Made by a program: the position numbers and the translations under genes. A DNA stretch of 64,000 nt, taken from assembly GCF_024198235.1 (NCBI RefSeq), contig NZ_JAKCFB010000027.1:60291-124290 (forward strand), in the 5' to 3' direction. The notes beneath the pieces were generated by a model. That model had not been told where the DNA came from, ran no database searches, and worked only from the letters and a program-made list of their open reading frames with translations. Origin of the DNA: Myxococcus dinghuensis. GTDB lineage: Bacteria > Myxococcota > Myxococcia > Myxococcales > Myxococcaceae. Positions within the stretch are counted from its first letter, which is position 1; the number at the start of each line of letters is the position of its first letter. This document shows, piece by piece, positions 25,823-33,571 of the stretch.

Positions 25823-27237
25823 ACGACATCGACGCCTACCTCTACCCCGTCGCGCTCGACGCGAGCATGCAGTCACAGGTCGGCGAGCGCATCCGGACGT
25901 TCCGCGCGACCACCATGGACTCGCTGCTGGGCCAGCTCCAGACCCCGGAGACCAGCGCGCGGCTGGGCGCGGAGCGCGCCTCCTGCGTGCAGGGCTTCAT
26001 CAACGAGCTGCTCGAGCTGGCGCAGCACGCCCCCGAGCAGCTCACGGAGCTGATGTCCCACTGGGGTTCGTTCGCGCTGCTCAACGCCATCTCCGCCCCC
26101 GCCACGCGGGTCGAGACGCAGCTCGACAACCTGCTGGGCAACCTCCAGGCGCTGCTCATCGGCCGCTACCTGCGGGGCCAGGGCATCTCCCCCCAGGTCC
26201 GCTTCACCACGCCGCCCCGCGCGTACGACCTGCGGCGCAACGTGCTGCTGGAGGTGCCGGGCGCCGCCGCGGGCCAGAAGGTGGAGTGGAGCTTCTCCCA
26301 GGGCTCGCTCGCCCTGCGCCACGGCGACACGACGCTGCCGGCCACGGCGCTGCCGCTCGGCGCGGGGGGCCCCGTGTCCGAGCGCCCCCTGACCTGGTCG
26401 AAGTCGTGGAACATCCCGCTCATCGACGAGAACGCGCTGCTCGGCATCACCGGCACCACGCCCCAGGAGCTGCAGAAGGAGGTGGCCGACCCGGACTTCC
26501 GGCCGCTGTCGCTGCATGACAGCGCGGAGGCCGCGTACACCATCGTCCGCGACCTGTGGCCGGAGATGCTCGACTGGAGCCCGCAGCTGTTCACCGCCCT
26601 GGTGGACATGAACGGCCCTCCCACGCGCCACGTGCACCGCTCGGCGTCGTACGGCCCCGGCAGCCCCATCTTCGTCACGCGCGTGGACGACGCCTTCAAG
26701 CACGCGGAGGACATCGTCCACGAGCTGCAGCACCAGCGCATGAGCCTCATCATGGACACCAGCGCCTTCGGCACCTGGGACGACCCGAGGCAGATCGCCG
26801 CCTCGCCCTACCGCAGCGACCCGCGGCCCCTGCGCGGCCTGCACCTGGGCATCCACGCCTTCCTCGCCGTCAACCGGCTGCGCCTGCGTCAGCACGCCCG
26901 CGCGGGGTTCCCCGCGGACCGCTTCCGCTACATGCTCAACGCGCACCGCACCAACCTCTTCTCCTTCCGCACGCTGCTGCACCACGAGGACATCCGGGAG
27001 CACGGCCGCCCCATGTTCGCGGAGTACGCCCGCGAGCTGGTGGCCCAGCACGAGCTCATCGAGCCCATGGTCACCCGGGAGCAGAACGAGTCCTTCGACC
27101 ACCACATGCGCGAGCACATCGCCGCCGTCGCCGGCCGCGCCTCCGAGAAGCTCATCAACATGAGCCCCGAATACATGGACTGGAACGAGACGGCGCGGCT
27201 CGCCGCCCGCTACGCGGAGAAGGAGGGCGTCTCATGA
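25819..27237 (+). CDS. HExxH-type peptide-modification protein (putative peptide beta-hydroxylase)
   Basis: A 472-aa protein that begins inside the previous stop (ATGA). The key motif is EDIVHELQHQRMS with HELQH at residues 301-305. The second family block, SPYRSDPRPLRGLHLGIHAF, is at ~329-348. This pairing is that of the RiPP-associated HExxH proteins (mod_HExxH). Some of these are reported to be iron/2-oxoglutarate-dependent peptide hydroxylases rather than proteases. The N-terminal 200 residues include RVETQLDNLLGNLQALLIG, also seen in such proteins. It probably hydroxylates side chains (for example Asp or His) in a leader-guided precursor. The activity itself is inference. Confidence 0.8.
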   Translation: MNDIDAYLYPVALDASMQSQVGERIRTFRATTMDSLLGQLQTPETSARLGAERASCVQGFINELLELAQHAPEQLTELMSHWGSFALLNAISAPATRVETQLDNLLGNLQALLIGRYLRGQGISPQVRFTTPPRAYDLRRNVLLEVPGAAAGQKVEWSFSQGSLALRHGDTTLPATALPLGAGGPVSERPLTWSKSWNIPLIDENALLGITGTTPQELQKEVADPDFRPLSLHDSAEAAYTIVRDLWPEMLDWSPQLFTALVDMNGPPTRHVHRSASYGPGSPIFVTRVDDAFKHAEDIVHELQHQRMSLIMDTSAFGTWDDPRQIAASPYRSDPRPLRGLHLGIHAFLAVNRLRLRQHARAGFPADRFRYMLNAHRTNLFSFRTLLHHEDIREHGRPMFAEYARELVAQHELIEPMVTREQNESFDHHMREHIAAVAGRASEKLINMSPEYMDWNETARLAARYAEKEGVS

Positions 27238-28703
27238 GGACCGAGGGACGACGCTACAAGGACGAGTGGCTGCCCAACTTCTACCCGTCCCGCAAGGTGG
27301 GGCCGGACCACCACGTCCGCCTGTCGCGCACGGGCTCGCTGCAGATCCTCTCCTCGAGCGAGGACGCGCAGCTGAGCGAGATCTTCATGGACGCGCCGCT
27401 CTTCGAGCGGCTGGAGTCCAGCGGCCACATCGTCACGGAGGCCAACGCCTCGCAGGTGATGAAGGACCTGAAGACCTGGCACCTGAAGACCTTCCTGGGC
27501 GCGGGCCTGCACCTGGTGGTGCTCACCAAGCGGTGCAACCTCAACTGCACCTACTGCCACATGAACCCGGAGCCGATGGACGCACGGCAGCTGGACATGA
27601 GCAAGGAGACCATCGACGAGGTCATCCGCTTCGCGATGTCCACGCCCAGCCCCCGCATCACCTTCGAGTTCCAGGGCGGCGAGCCGTTCCTCAACTTCGA
27701 CGGCATGGTCCACTTCGTCGAGGAGGCGAAGCGGCAGAACGCCACCGTGGGCAAGCTCATCGACTTCTCCGTGACGACCAACCTCATGGTCGTCACCGAG
27801 CAGCACATGGAGTTCTGCCGCCAGAACAACATCAACGTCTCGTACTCGCTCAACGGGCCGCCGGACATCCACGACGGCTTCCGCGTCACGCGCAGCGGGG
27901 CGGGCTCGTTCCGCACCGTGATGCAGAAGCTGCAGGAGTTCCAGCAGAAGTACCCGGACATCCTCAGCACGTCGCCGCTGTGCGTGGTGGGCGACGCCAA
28001 CGCCCAGGACTTCCGGCGCACCATCGACTTCTACCATGACATGGGCTTCAAGGGCGTGGGCGTCATCAAGCTCAAGCACCTGGGCAACACGGTGAAGAAC
28101 GGGCTGCGCTTCGACGTGAAGCACTTCCTCAAGCACTACCTGGCCGCGCTCGACTACATCTACGAGAAGAACCAGCGGCTCGGCGAGAACTACTCCGAGC
28201 GGACGCTGCGCGTGCTGATGGCGAAGATCATCAGCAAGACGGACGTGGGCTACGTCGACTGGTCCAACCCCTGCGGCGACTTCAGCGGCTCCATCGTCTA
28301 CGACTACGACGGGGAGATCGTCCCCTCGGACGAGGCGCGGTCGCTGCGGCACGTCTTCGGGCTGGGCAACGTGCGCAACGTCACCTACGCGGGGCTCGTC
28401 GAGGACCGGAACACCTTCCGGACCATGAACCTGTCGCTGCGCGACCGCGACGCGGCGTGCCGCGAGTGCGCCTACAACCCCTACTGCGGCGTGGTGCCCG
28501 TGCTCGACTACGCGCGCACCGGCGACGCCACCCCGCGCCCCCACGAGTCCGACGAGTGCCTCCAGGTGCTCGGCATCCTCGACTGGGTCTTCCAGAAGCT
28601 CGTGGAGGACCCGCTGCCCCTCATCCGCATGCTGCCGGGCATGGAGCAGGCGCTGATGACGCTCGCCGCCCCACCCGCCGAGTCCACGGACGCCGCCGCG
28701 TGA
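27234..28703 (+). CDS. Radical SAM/SPASM peptide maturase, HxsB-like
   Basis: 489 aa from the ATG overlapping the HExxH stop. Residues 1-85 form an N-terminal domain (VRLSRTGSLQILSSSEDAQL). The radical SAM cluster motif CNLNCTYC is at 101-108, and FEFQGGEPFLNF (SAM-binding GGE) at ~144-155. The C-terminal part has SPASM-type cysteines (NPCGDFSG, ACRECAYNPYCGVVP, DECLQ) for auxiliary Fe-S clusters. The LHLVVLTKRCNLNCTYC context and EFQGGEP block resemble HxsB-type maturases of the His-Xaa-Ser system. It would abstract a hydrogen from the precursor to form a cross-link or epimer. GTGA overlap with the next gene. Confidence 0.8.
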   Translation: MRTEGRRYKDEWLPNFYPSRKVGPDHHVRLSRTGSLQILSSSEDAQLSEIFMDAPLFERLESSGHIVTEANASQVMKDLKTWHLKTFLGAGLHLVVLTKRCNLNCTYCHMNPEPMDARQLDMSKETIDEVIRFAMSTPSPRITFEFQGGEPFLNFDGMVHFVEEAKRQNATVGKLIDFSVTTNLMVVTEQHMEFCRQNNINVSYSLNGPPDIHDGFRVTRSGAGSFRTVMQKLQEFQQKYPDILSTSPLCVVGDANAQDFRRTIDFYHDMGFKGVGVIKLKHLGNTVKNGLRFDVKHFLKHYLAALDYIYEKNQRLGENYSERTLRVLMAKIISKTDVGYVDWSNPCGDFSGSIVYDYDGEIVPSDEARSLRHVFGLGNVRNVTYAGLVEDRNTFRTMNLSLRDRDAACRECAYNPYCGVVPVLDYARTGDATPRPHESDECLQVLGILDWVFQKLVEDPLPLIRMLPGMEQALMTLAAPPAESTDAAA

Positions 28704-28720
28704 CGAGGAGCCCCGCCGCC

Positions 28721-29998
28721 ATGCTCGACACTCCGGGAGTCACCGCGCCGACAGGGCTGCTGGGCTTCCCCAGCAAGCTGCAGATCCAGACCATCAACCG
28801 CTGCAACTACACCTGCCCCATGTGCCCCTACCCCGACGTGGCCGGCGGCCGGGAGGGCATCAGCCTGGACACCGCGCTGTTCCGCCGCCTCATCGACGAG
28901 GTGCGCGCGGCGGGGCGCAAGGTGAAGCTGTGCATCATGCTCCAGAACGAGCCGCTGCTCGACAAGCGGTTCCTGGAGCTGGTCGACTACGCGCACGCGG
29001 CCGAGGACGCCATCAGCTCCATCTCCACCGTCAGCAACGGCAGCGTGCTGACGCCGGAGGTGCTCGACCGGCTGATGACGTACGAGCGCTTCTTCCTCAC
29101 CCTGTCCGTCAACGCGACGGACGCGCGGCGCTACCAGGAGATCCACGGCCGCGACTTCTGGAAGCGCGTCCACGGCCTGCTCACCGGCTGGCAGGGACAG
29201 CGCCAGCGGGTGCGCCTGTCGTTCGTGCTGGACTCCGCCTCCATCGACGCGGCCCGGACGTTCCAGGACTACTGGGGGGCCATGGGATATTCGGTCCGCT
29301 TCGTCCCCATCAACACGCGGGTGGACAGCGTGACGGAGAACGCCCGCGTCCACGAGCTGGACACCAGCTACGGGCACTGCCACTACCCGGTGGACACGCT
29401 CAACATGCTCGCGGACGGCAGCGTCATCCTCTGCTGCAACGACTGGAAGCACCTGGACCGCTACGGCAACCTGCGCGAGCACAGCATCTCCGAGGTGTGG
29501 AACGGGCCGCGCATGACGCGCCTGCGCCGCGCCGCCATCGACGGGACGCTGCGCGACCACCCCATGTGCAAGGAGTGCGACTACCCCATCCGCTCCTCGC
29601 AGCGGCTGCACCTCGAGGCGCTGGTGGCGGACGTCGCCGTCCCCACGGCCGCCGGCAAGGGCGAGGTCGTCTTCCACGAGGCCACCGTCCGCTGCGCGCC
29701 GGACGAGCCCCCCATGTCCGTGCTGGTGTGGGGCGCGGCCCCGGAGCAGGGCAGCGTCTCCGCGCTGTTCCCACGGACGCGCGAGGTCCCGTCCTCGCTG
29801 TCGTTCCAGTTCCAGATCGGCCACTCGGGCGCCTTCAACTTCGGCGCGCTGGAGCCCGTCTGGTGCCGCGCGCGGGTGGTCCCGCTCAACGCGGACGTGG
29901 ACGTGGGCGACGCGGTGCCCGTGCGCCTCGAGTTCGACCCGTCCGACGAGGCCTTCCAGTTCTTCCGCTGGTACTGCGCGGACTGGAGCGCCACCTGA
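28721..29998 (+). CDS. Second radical SAM/SPASM enzyme
   Basis: 425 aa from the ATG at 28721 (GAGGAG 10 nt upstream); a GTG at 28700 overlapping the previous stop is the alternative. The [4Fe-4S] motif is CNYTCPMCPYP (Cys 28, 32, 35), the form seen in MoaA/PqqE-like and SPASM enzymes. Auxiliary-cluster cysteines are at 220, 238-239 (SVILCCNDW) and 283/286 (MCKECDYP). The last ~130 residues are a beta-rich extension without a family I recognise (FHEATVRCAPDEPP; SLSFQFQIGHSGAF), unusual for SPASM enzymes and perhaps a substrate-docking domain. It differs clearly from the first radical SAM, so two different radical steps are likely. Confidence 0.8.
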   Translation: MLDTPGVTAPTGLLGFPSKLQIQTINRCNYTCPMCPYPDVAGGREGISLDTALFRRLIDEVRAAGRKVKLCIMLQNEPLLDKRFLELVDYAHAAEDAISSISTVSNGSVLTPEVLDRLMTYERFFLTLSVNATDARRYQEIHGRDFWKRVHGLLTGWQGQRQRVRLSFVLDSASIDAARTFQDYWGAMGYSVRFVPINTRVDSVTENARVHELDTSYGHCHYPVDTLNMLADGSVILCCNDWKHLDRYGNLREHSISEVWNGPRMTRLRRAAIDGTLRDHPMCKECDYPIRSSQRLHLEALVADVAVPTAAGKGEVVFHEATVRCAPDEPPMSVLVWGAAPEQGSVSALFPRTREVPSSLSFQFQIGHSGAFNFGALEPVWCRARVVPLNADVDVGDAVPVRLEFDPSDEAFQFFRWYCADWSAT

Positions 29999-30029
29999 AG
30001 TCCCACGCCCGCCTGGCCCGCCCCACTCC

Positions 30030-30944
30030 ATGACGCTCCCACTCTCGTCGCCGCCGGACCCCACGCTCCCGCGCGCCATCCGCGAGGAGCTCCGCGCCAA
30101 CCTGCCCCCGCCCCAGGGCGAGCTCGTGCAGTTGCTGGGCGTGTCGGACTTCCTGACCTGCATCACCGTGGCCCTGGGCGAGCGCGCCGTGGGCCGCTCC
30201 ATCCTCCCCCTGGAGAAGCTGGAGCCCACCACGGCCGCGCTCGAGGCGCTGGGCCTGCACGTGCGGCGCGGCTGGCTCGACTTCATGCCGCGCGTGACGG
30301 GCGTGGAGGGCACGGACCACGACCGCGCCGCGGGCCCCCGGGGCATGCCCGGCGCCACGCACGGTATGCTGTACTACGCGCGGAGCGACGACCTCACCGA
30401 GGGCGCGGAGTTCGTCGAGCAGCAGGGACAGCACGGCCTCATCGCGGAGCTGTTCGGCTACCCCACCTGCTGCTCGAGCGTCTTCACCGCCCCCTCCGCC
30501 GAGCACCACGACAAGACGCCGGACACCTATCCGGACACCGGCCCCTACCCCCGGGAGATGAACCCGAGCCTGCCGTACCTCTTCGGGTTGCACCTGCTCT
30601 TCCACTTCCCCTGCTCGCCGCGCTGCGAGGCGTCCCTGGAGCTGCTGCGAGGACGCCTGAACTTCCTGCACAGGTACGCCCCCTCCTGCGACGAGTACGC
30701 CCGGCTGGGCGCCGGCATCGCCTTCTACGGCACCGCGGTGGGCATCGGCCTGGCGACGCGCTACCGCGACCTCGGGGGCGACACCTTCGAGCTGGCGCAC
30801 GTCATCACCCGCAGCGACGCGCTCCACCGCCTGGTGGAGGCCGCGGCGCCCACGCCCGTGCTGCGCCTCCACTCGGTCCACGACTTCGAACTCGGGGGCT
30901 CGCGCGTCGTCGACGCCCGCGGCCTCGTCGCCCGCTTCGAGTGA
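30030..30944 (+). CDS. Cys-rich DUF483-like protein in the RiPP operon
   Basis: A 304-aa cytosolic protein. Two motifs stand out: LFGYPTCCSSVF (residues 141-152) and LLFHFPCSPRCEASLE (189-204), with MNPSLPYLFG between them. The GYPxCC plus PCSPxC pairing recalls DUF483-type proteins of archaea and bacteria. The four clustered cysteines could bind a metal or a small Fe-S cluster. It sits between the radical SAM genes and the toroid protein and is GTGA-coupled to the latter, so a role in the same pathway (electron donor, metal handling or direct modification) is inferred. No function is assigned. Confidence 0.6.
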   Translation: MTLPLSSPPDPTLPRAIREELRANLPPPQGELVQLLGVSDFLTCITVALGERAVGRSILPLEKLEPTTAALEALGLHVRRGWLDFMPRVTGVEGTDHDRAAGPRGMPGATHGMLYYARSDDLTEGAEFVEQQGQHGLIAELFGYPTCCSSVFTAPSAEHHDKTPDTYPDTGPYPREMNPSLPYLFGLHLLFHFPCSPRCEASLELLRGRLNFLHRYAPSCDEYARLGAGIAFYGTAVGIGLATRYRDLGGDTFELAHVITRSDALHRLVEAAAPTPVLRLHSVHDFELGGSRVVDARGLVARFE

Positions 30945-33028
30945 GCGCCACCATGCAGACGCCCCTGCTCGCCTCCGTGCGGACCGCCCTGGACCGGGCC
31001 ATCACCGCGCTGGAGCAGGCCGGGACGCCGGAGCTCGTGCTCGCCACCCCGGACGAGCTGCGGCAGGTGGACTCCCCGTTCACCGCGGCCTTCGTGCTCT
31101 GCGCCCTCGCCTGCGAGCCGGCGCGGCTGGAGCCCGCCGCGCGCCCCTTCCTGCGCTACCTCCAGGACACGCGCGACGCCGCGGGCCGGTGGCCCCTGTG
31201 GGAGTCCCCGTCCGATGACGCCCCCGCGAGCGTGAGCACCTGCGCGCGCGCCCATCTCGCGCTCGGACGGTGGGGCGTCGCGCCCGCGCCACCGCCGGAG
31301 GCCCTGGCGCGGCTCCTGGAGGCCGTGCGTCCCACGCGCAGTGGTGACGCGCTCGAGACGCTCGCCCGCGTCGACGTGCTCGCCCTCGCCACGCGCCACG
31401 GCGAGCGCCCCGGGGACCTCGCCGCCCTCGTGGGGCAGGGGCTGGAGACCGGAGGACTGGAGGCCCTCCCCGACGGCGCCTGGCGCGTGTCCCCCTTCGC
31501 CCACGCCCACGCCCTGAGCCTGTGGCTGGACGCCGACGAGGACCTGCTGGGGCTGCGGCGCATCGTGTGGCGGGACGGCCACCGGCTGCGACTGGACGCG
31601 CTCGAGAACGCCCTCGACTGCGCGCTCCTGCTCACCACCCTGCTCACGCTGGGCCCCGCGCGCGGCGAGCCCACCTGGGAGGAGCGCGTGGACGAGCTCG
31701 CGCAGTACCTGCTGGAGCAGCAGAGCGAGCTGGGGCTGTGGCCCGCGCTGCCCCTGTTCACCGACGCGAGCGGGCGCGTCCATGGCTCGCTCCAGGTGAG
31801 CACCGCGGCCTGCATCGAGGCGCTCACCCGCTTCTCCCGGTGGAAGACAGCCGCCCTGTCCCCAGAGGCCACGCGGGAGGCGCCACCTCCGCCCCCGCGC
31901 GGCTGGCGCGCCGCCGCGGGCCGCAAGCCCCGCTCCGCCGACATCCCGCCGCGCCCCGGCACCTGGGGCACCACGCTCGACGCGCTGCGAGGCCTGGTGC
32001 CCGCCCCCCTCACCGCGCCGGAGGCCCTGGCGGACGTGCGCGCCATTGCGGCCTGGCTGCCCTCGGAGCTCACCAACGGCTTCGGCCTGGAGACGCGACT
32101 GACGGACCCGGCCGCGCGCGCCGACGTCTTCTTCTGGCTCAACGCCGACAGCCTCGGCCCGGACATCGTCGCGGGCAGGGACCCGCACATCGCCCTGCCG
32201 GAGCGGCTGTCGCGCGAGCCCCTGTGGCGGAGCATCACCACGTTCGCGCGCCAGTGGGTGGACCCCGGCTCGCTGCTCCACCAGGGCGTGGACAGCTTCT
32301 GGCTGGAGTTCGACGTGGCCGGCCCACCACCCGAGCCGCCCGCCCCCGTCGTCTTCTTCTGCCCGGAGGAGATGCCCCTCCCCCACGACACGGCGACGGG
32401 CCACCAGGCGCGGCGCAGGCACCAGGACATCGCCACGGCCGCGCTGTCGACGCTGAGCGACGGCGCGCTGGCGGACGAGACGCTGCGCAACGTGCGCGCC
32501 TGCATCGACGCCCTGCCCGCCGGCTCCCAGCCCTTCGCGCTCGGCATCCTCCGCTCGCGCCAGCTCGACACCGTGCGCTTCTGCGCCAAGGACATCCCCG
32601 TCCACGGCATGCGCGACTACCTCGCCGCCGTGGGCTGGGAGGGCCCGCGGGAGGACTTCGACGCCCTGCTCGACTGGCTCGGCCCGCTCGCGGACCGCTT
32701 CGTGCTCGACTTCGACGTGGGGAGCCGCGTGCTCCCCACCGTGGGGCTGGAGGTGTCGTTCCACCACCGCCGCCAGCCGCCCACGGAGCCCCGCTGGAGC
32801 CCCCTGCTCGACGCGCTCGTCGCGCGGGGACTGTGTCGGCCCGACAAGCGCGAGGCCCTGCTCGCCTGGCCCGGTCAGGTCCCCTGCACGGAGGACTTCG
32901 GGCACGAAGTGCGCGAGGGCCGCTTCGACAAGCGCCTGAGCCACCTCAAGCTGAGCTTGAAACCACAGCTCGAGGCCAAGGCCTACTTCGGCGCCTGGAG
33001 ATACACCGAAGCGAGGCGGACGACATGA
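30941..33028 (+). CDS. Large protein: terpene-cyclase-like toroid plus unrecognised conserved domain
   Basis: 695 aa from the GTG overlapping the previous stop (an ATG four codons on is possible). Residues 1-~310 are alpha-helical hairpins with DSPFTAAFVLCAL, AAGRWPLWES and STAACIEALTRF, which read like the alpha/alpha toroid of squalene-hopene cyclase/prenyltransferase-beta proteins. No DxDD catalytic motif is seen. Residues ~380-695 form a second domain with LDFDVGSRVLPTVGLEVSF, RQPPTEPRWSPLLDALV, KREALLAWPGQVP, and LSHLKLSLKP near the end. It looks conserved but I cannot name it. It is last in the operon and could be a modifying enzyme or a peptide scaffold. Confidence 0.6.
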   Translation: MSATMQTPLLASVRTALDRAITALEQAGTPELVLATPDELRQVDSPFTAAFVLCALACEPARLEPAARPFLRYLQDTRDAAGRWPLWESPSDDAPASVSTCARAHLALGRWGVAPAPPPEALARLLEAVRPTRSGDALETLARVDVLALATRHGERPGDLAALVGQGLETGGLEALPDGAWRVSPFAHAHALSLWLDADEDLLGLRRIVWRDGHRLRLDALENALDCALLLTTLLTLGPARGEPTWEERVDELAQYLLEQQSELGLWPALPLFTDASGRVHGSLQVSTAACIEALTRFSRWKTAALSPEATREAPPPPPRGWRAAAGRKPRSADIPPRPGTWGTTLDALRGLVPAPLTAPEALADVRAIAAWLPSELTNGFGLETRLTDPAARADVFFWLNADSLGPDIVAGRDPHIALPERLSREPLWRSITTFARQWVDPGSLLHQGVDSFWLEFDVAGPPPEPPAPVVFFCPEEMPLPHDTATGHQARRRHQDIATAALSTLSDGALADETLRNVRACIDALPAGSQPFALGILRSRQLDTVRFCAKDIPVHGMRDYLAAVGWEGPREDFDALLDWLGPLADRFVLDFDVGSRVLPTVGLEVSFHHRRQPPTEPRWSPLLDALVARGLCRPDKREALLAWPGQVPCTEDFGHEVREGRFDKRLSHLKLSLKPQLEAKAYFGAWRYTEARRTT

Positions 33029-33084
33029 GTCGCCCACCCCGCTTCGATGACGCGAACCCTGCTTCAGTCCGCGCCACGAACTGC

Positions 33085-33276
33085 TCAGATCCAGCCGTCG
33101 CTGTCGCCGTGGCTGCTGTGCGGGACCTGCTCGACGGGGTTCTTCACGGCCGCGCGCAGGGTGTGCGCCTGGCCGTTGCTCAGCAGCGTGCGGAGCTGGC
33201 CGCGAAGCGCATCGACCTTCGCCGCGTCGAGCTTCTTCAGATCCGCATCCGCCTGCTTCACCTGGGTCTCAGTCAT
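33085..33276 (-). CDS. Probable RiPP precursor peptide
   Basis: A 63-aa peptide on the opposite strand, converging on the maturation operon with 56 nt between stops. GGAG lies 7 nt before the ATG, and a promoter is at 33385-33414. Residues 5-44 are a charged, Leu/Ala-rich amphipathic helix (DADLKKLDAAKVDALRGQLR) suited to be a leader. The C-terminal 19 residues differ in style: KNPVEQVPHSSHGDSDGWI, with His53, Ser54-55, His56, Asp58, Asp60 and Trp62 available for modification. The HSS/SHG pattern recalls His-Xaa-Ser substrates. There is no Cys, so it is not a lanthipeptide or sactipeptide. There is no Gly-Gly cleavage site. The precursor role is inferred from size, layout and context. Confidence 0.7.
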   Translation of the reverse strand: MTETQVKQADADLKKLDAAKVDALRGQLRTLLSNGQAHTLRAAVKNPVEQVPHSSHGDSDGWI

Positions 33277-33384
33277 GGTGTTTCTCCAGAACGACGATGG
33301 GATTCGAATCGAGACCTTGTCGCGTTTCGCGCTAGATCATGACTCTCAGAGATTCAGAGGAAACCAACTCCGAAGCCCACACAG

Positions 33385-33414
33385 ATTGTCACTGCGGCTC
33401 ACCGAATGAGTCAA
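33385..33414 (-). promoter_or_regulatory. Promoter of the precursor-peptide gene
   Basis: Read on the minus strand: TTGACT (33414-33409), 18-nt spacer, TGACAAT with -10 hexamer GACAAT (33390-33385). This leaves an untranslated leader of about 100 nt. It is one of the best sigma-70-like matches in the window and is separate from the operon promoter at 24065. Confidence 0.55.
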
Positions 33415-33502
33415 GCCGTCAGCCCTGGATGAAAGGAAATCCTCGCGGACCCACCATTCACACCAGGCTCGACGTGCTCCGTCGGCGCGGGCGCCAACCC
33501 CA

Positions 33503-33531
33503 TTGGCGCGGATCCAGTCGTAGCGTACGGT
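33503..33531 (+). promoter_or_regulatory. Possible promoter of the ADOP permease
   Basis: TTGGCG (33503-33508), 17-nt spacer, TACGGT (33526-33531), 40 nt before the ATG. A modest match. The rest of the 33277-33571 gap holds the divergent precursor promoter; nothing else is seen. Confidence 0.3.
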
Positions 33532-33571
33532 CCGTGAACGAACGGGCCCCTATTCGCGCGGGAAGACTTCC

